Shown: positions 62,430-64,000 of the stretch, piece after piece
Position numbering within the stretch: position 1 is the first letter of the stretch
How the letters are laid out: every line of letters begins with the position of its first letter
Source of the DNA: Motilimonas pumila
Lineage (GTDB): Bacteria > Pseudomonadota > Gammaproteobacteria > Enterobacterales > CBDFNC01
Direction of reading: 5' to 3'
NCBI RefSeq assembly: GCF_003596335.1
Contig: NZ_QZCH01000009.1
Coordinates: 62,001 to 126,000, forward strand
Length of the DNA: 64,000 nucleotides
Made by a program: the position numbers and the translations under genes
The notes under the pieces: generated by a model
What the model was told of the DNA's origin: nothing
Databases searched by the model: none
Seen by the model: only the letters and a program-made list of their open reading frames with translations

Positions 62430-64000
62430 TCATTCTTGGCTAGCCGTGATAATGCTGCGTTGGATCGCTTCAATATCAACGCTAATGTTACTTTCGGCGT
62501 CTGTATGGCAAGCGGTCTGACAGGCGGGTTGCCTTAAACAGTTTGCACCCCGTGTGCATATAAGGCGTGCAGGCGATTCAATACCACGGGCTAACCAATT
62601 AATATTCAGTAACTTACTGATCCGGTTTAAGACTTCCCGCATCGGGCCTGGAATAATGGCGCTACCGCCATGTTGTTGACATAGTTGTTGTAACTCACTC
62701 ACCATGGCATGACTGTCATAGCCTTGTTCGTCTAATACCGGATTTAAATCGATGCCGGCGCATAATACATGTTGATTGCGCGCTTGGTCTTGTACCCTAA
62801 TTGACTCACAGCAATACAAGCGGGGAGAAGCATCGCGTTGTAAAATAGAGATTTGGGCGCTGGTTTCGCCTTGGCCGAGGGACTCCTGTTGTTGCAACTT
62901 ACGAAACACCGCCCAGTGCTCACAAGGATCTTGCACCGTGCGCATATTGCCCCACGGCAAAGGGATACCATTGCCGCGATACACCGCTTTAAGTTGACCC
63001 GGCCCATAAGCATCAAAATAATGCCAGTGTGGATAGGGGGACACTGCGGTCATTCGCCGCATTACCACTGCGGGCGACACTTCGAGAATATCCGCGATAT
63101 CGATTTCATAGCCGTGCTGATCCAGTAGCTGCCTAAAGGGGACTTTTGGGCAGAGCAGTGCGCCGGCAAAAAAGCTGCACTCGAAATCACGCCAAGCGTT
63201 TAAGATGTTTTGTGCTTCTATATTTTGTTGCACTTGGTTATCACTGTGGACACTGACATTATGCCCGCTTCCTGCCACCATGACGCTCTTTACGCCATCG
63301 TTATTGTGCAAAATACTGTGCCCAAGGTGCACCGCAAGGTCGTATTTTAATCTGGGCCGGTTGGCCTTAATTTGTTGGTTGATGTACAAGGTAGCCGGGG
63401 GTTCAAAAAACGAACTGATGAGCCTTTGCCCTTGCTCACCAAGAGACTCTGGTGGACGGTCAAACCAGTGCACCGTCAGGCCCGCTTGGTGACACAGTTC
63501 CAGTAAGTCATTTACGGATAATGGCATGCGCTTGTGGCCCAATGATTCCGCAGCGCGCTCCAGATCAGGAAAGTGATTTTGATGGTGCTCTTGGTAAGCT
63601 CGAATCAGAAGGTGAGCAAATTCTTTACCCGAAGTGCCCGTTTGGGCCAGCAGCTCGGGCAGGGCAATTTGTAAAATATCTTTGCTGAATAAAAAGCTCG
63701 GCTCCAATGCCATGCCCAAAATGCCCCCTCGGTTGCCTTTTTCCGGCACGACGGCTTGCACTTCTGGCGTATCGTCTAAAAACCACGCGTAAGGTTTTTG
63801 AAATACTTGGGCAACTACTTGCAACATAGCTTCACTGGGCACTCGCTTGCCACGCTCTATCATCGACAGATACGACACAGATGGCGCATGTTGTGCGTCG
63901 ACTTTAATGCATCTGGCTGATAAATCTTCCAGGGTTAACCTGGCTTGTTTACGCGCATTGCGCACTTTTGTACCCAAAAAATGCGACTGGCGGATCAAAC
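62430..64000 (-). CDS. XRE-type regulator with DUF3612 domain (start beyond window)
   Basis: The visible 522-523 residues begin LIRQSHFLGTKVRNARKQAR. Relatives have extra residues and an ATG ahead of this, so the true start probably lies past 64000; a TTG at 63998 is the only start in view. An N-terminal HTH spans about 10-70 (LTLEDLSARC, SVSYLSMIERGKRVPS). A long region with a peptidase-like HLGHSILH follows, then a C-terminal cysteine cluster (CTRGANCLRQPACQTAC). This is the layout of short-chain fatty-acid-type regulators (ScfR/PrpR-like) with DUF3612. Such genes often sit by glyoxylate-cycle genes; those would lie beyond the edge. Confidence 0.83.
   Translation of the reverse strand, partial: LIRQSHFLGTKVRNARKQARLTLEDLSARCIKVDAQHAPSVSYLSMIERGKRVPSEAMLQVVAQVFQKPYAWFLDDTPEVQAVVPEKGNRGGILGMALEPSFLFSKDILQIALPELLAQTGTSGKEFAHLLIRAYQEHHQNHFPDLERAAESLGHKRMPLSVNDLLELCHQAGLTVHWFDRPPESLGEQGQRLISSFFEPPATLYINQQIKANRPRLKYDLAVHLGHSILHNNDGVKSVMVAGSGHNVSVHSDNQVQQNIEAQNILNAWRDFECSFFAGALLCPKVPFRQLLDQHGYEIDIADILEVSPAVVMRRMTAVSPYPHWHYFDAYGPGQLKAVYRGNGIPLPWGNMRTVQDPCEHWAVFRKLQQQESLGQGETSAQISILQRDASPRLYCCESIRVQDQARNQHVLCAGIDLNPVLDEQGYDSHAMVSELQQLCQQHGGSAIIPGPMREVLNRISKLLNINWLARGIESPARLICTRGANCLRQPACQTACHTDAESNISVDIEAIQRSIITASQE

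Overview
The window looks like chromosomal core DNA of a marine Gammaproteobacterium, most probably of the order Alteromonadales (Alteromonas/Glaciecola/Shewanella-like). The reasons are the protein types (YfbV, DUF3466, DUF3334, DUF2913, DUF2947, DUF3612 and TIGR03643 proteins, a CydX-bearing cytochrome bd operon), moderate GC, and gene pairs typical of that group (rlmL-glutaredoxin-uup, ackA-pta next to yfbV, ycaO next to pflBA). I see no transposase, integrase, phage gene, CRISPR array or rRNA. The organism appears to be a respiratory bacterium equipped for low oxygen and fermentation.

Layout. 1-1.7 kb: a leftward operon of a NifU-like Fe-S scaffold and a GGGtGRT protein (cut by the window edge), preceded by a clear fluoride riboswitch. 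1.7-4.0 kb: a secreted SMP-30-like protein, an XRE-type regulator, and five tandem initiator tRNA-fMet genes. 4.2-8.5 kb: rlmL, a small glutaredoxin-like gene and uup. 8.5-15.2 kb: a GlyGly-CTERM DUF3466 protein, a coupled pair of Sel1-repeat proteins, a TIGR03643 protein, an S-formylglutathione hydrolase homologue lacking its catalytic serine, DUF2913 and MarC. 15.2-19.7 kb: an RND efflux pump operon. 20-23.4 kb: ackA-pta. 23.7-27.3 kb: yfbV, a HAD phosphatase, a DUF4124 protein, a degenerate PP2C-like protein and trmK.

27.4-34.6 kb: a micro-aerobic respiration block with a GbsR/MarR-type regulator (FNR box and 24-bp palindrome in its promoter), cydA, cydB, the very short cydX, then cydD and cydC. 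34.7-37.3 kb: a small unknown gene, a PEP-CTERM protein with a likely sigma-54 promoter, and a COG3235 membrane protein. 37.3-43 kb: ycaO, pflB and pflA, all leftward, with an FNR class II-like promoter but no focA. The ackA-pta, pfl and cyd loci together give mixed-acid fermentation to acetate and formate, plus high-affinity oxygen respiration.

43-64 kb: mostly housekeeping and conserved unknown genes: yehS, an Asp/Glu racemase, a methyltransferase, a HelD-like helicase with an extra insertion, an LRR protein, a phosphopantetheinyl transferase, a SYLF protein, DUF3334 (CheX-like), a tandem OB-fold protein, a dimeric dUTPase, a zincin-like protein without its metal motif, a CreA lipoprotein, a degenerate GGDEF protein, a DTW-domain protein, ppiC, a PhnA-type protein, tdk, cvfB, an active-looking PAS-GGDEF cyclase, DUF2947, and a DUF3612 regulator cut by the right edge.

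The most notable signals are the fluoride riboswitch on an Fe-S/GGGtGRT operon, several intact genes for enzyme-like proteins whose catalytic residues are gone, and the regulatory architecture of the cyd, pfl and PEP-CTERM loci. Family assignments rest on recognising motifs by eye; no database search was run.
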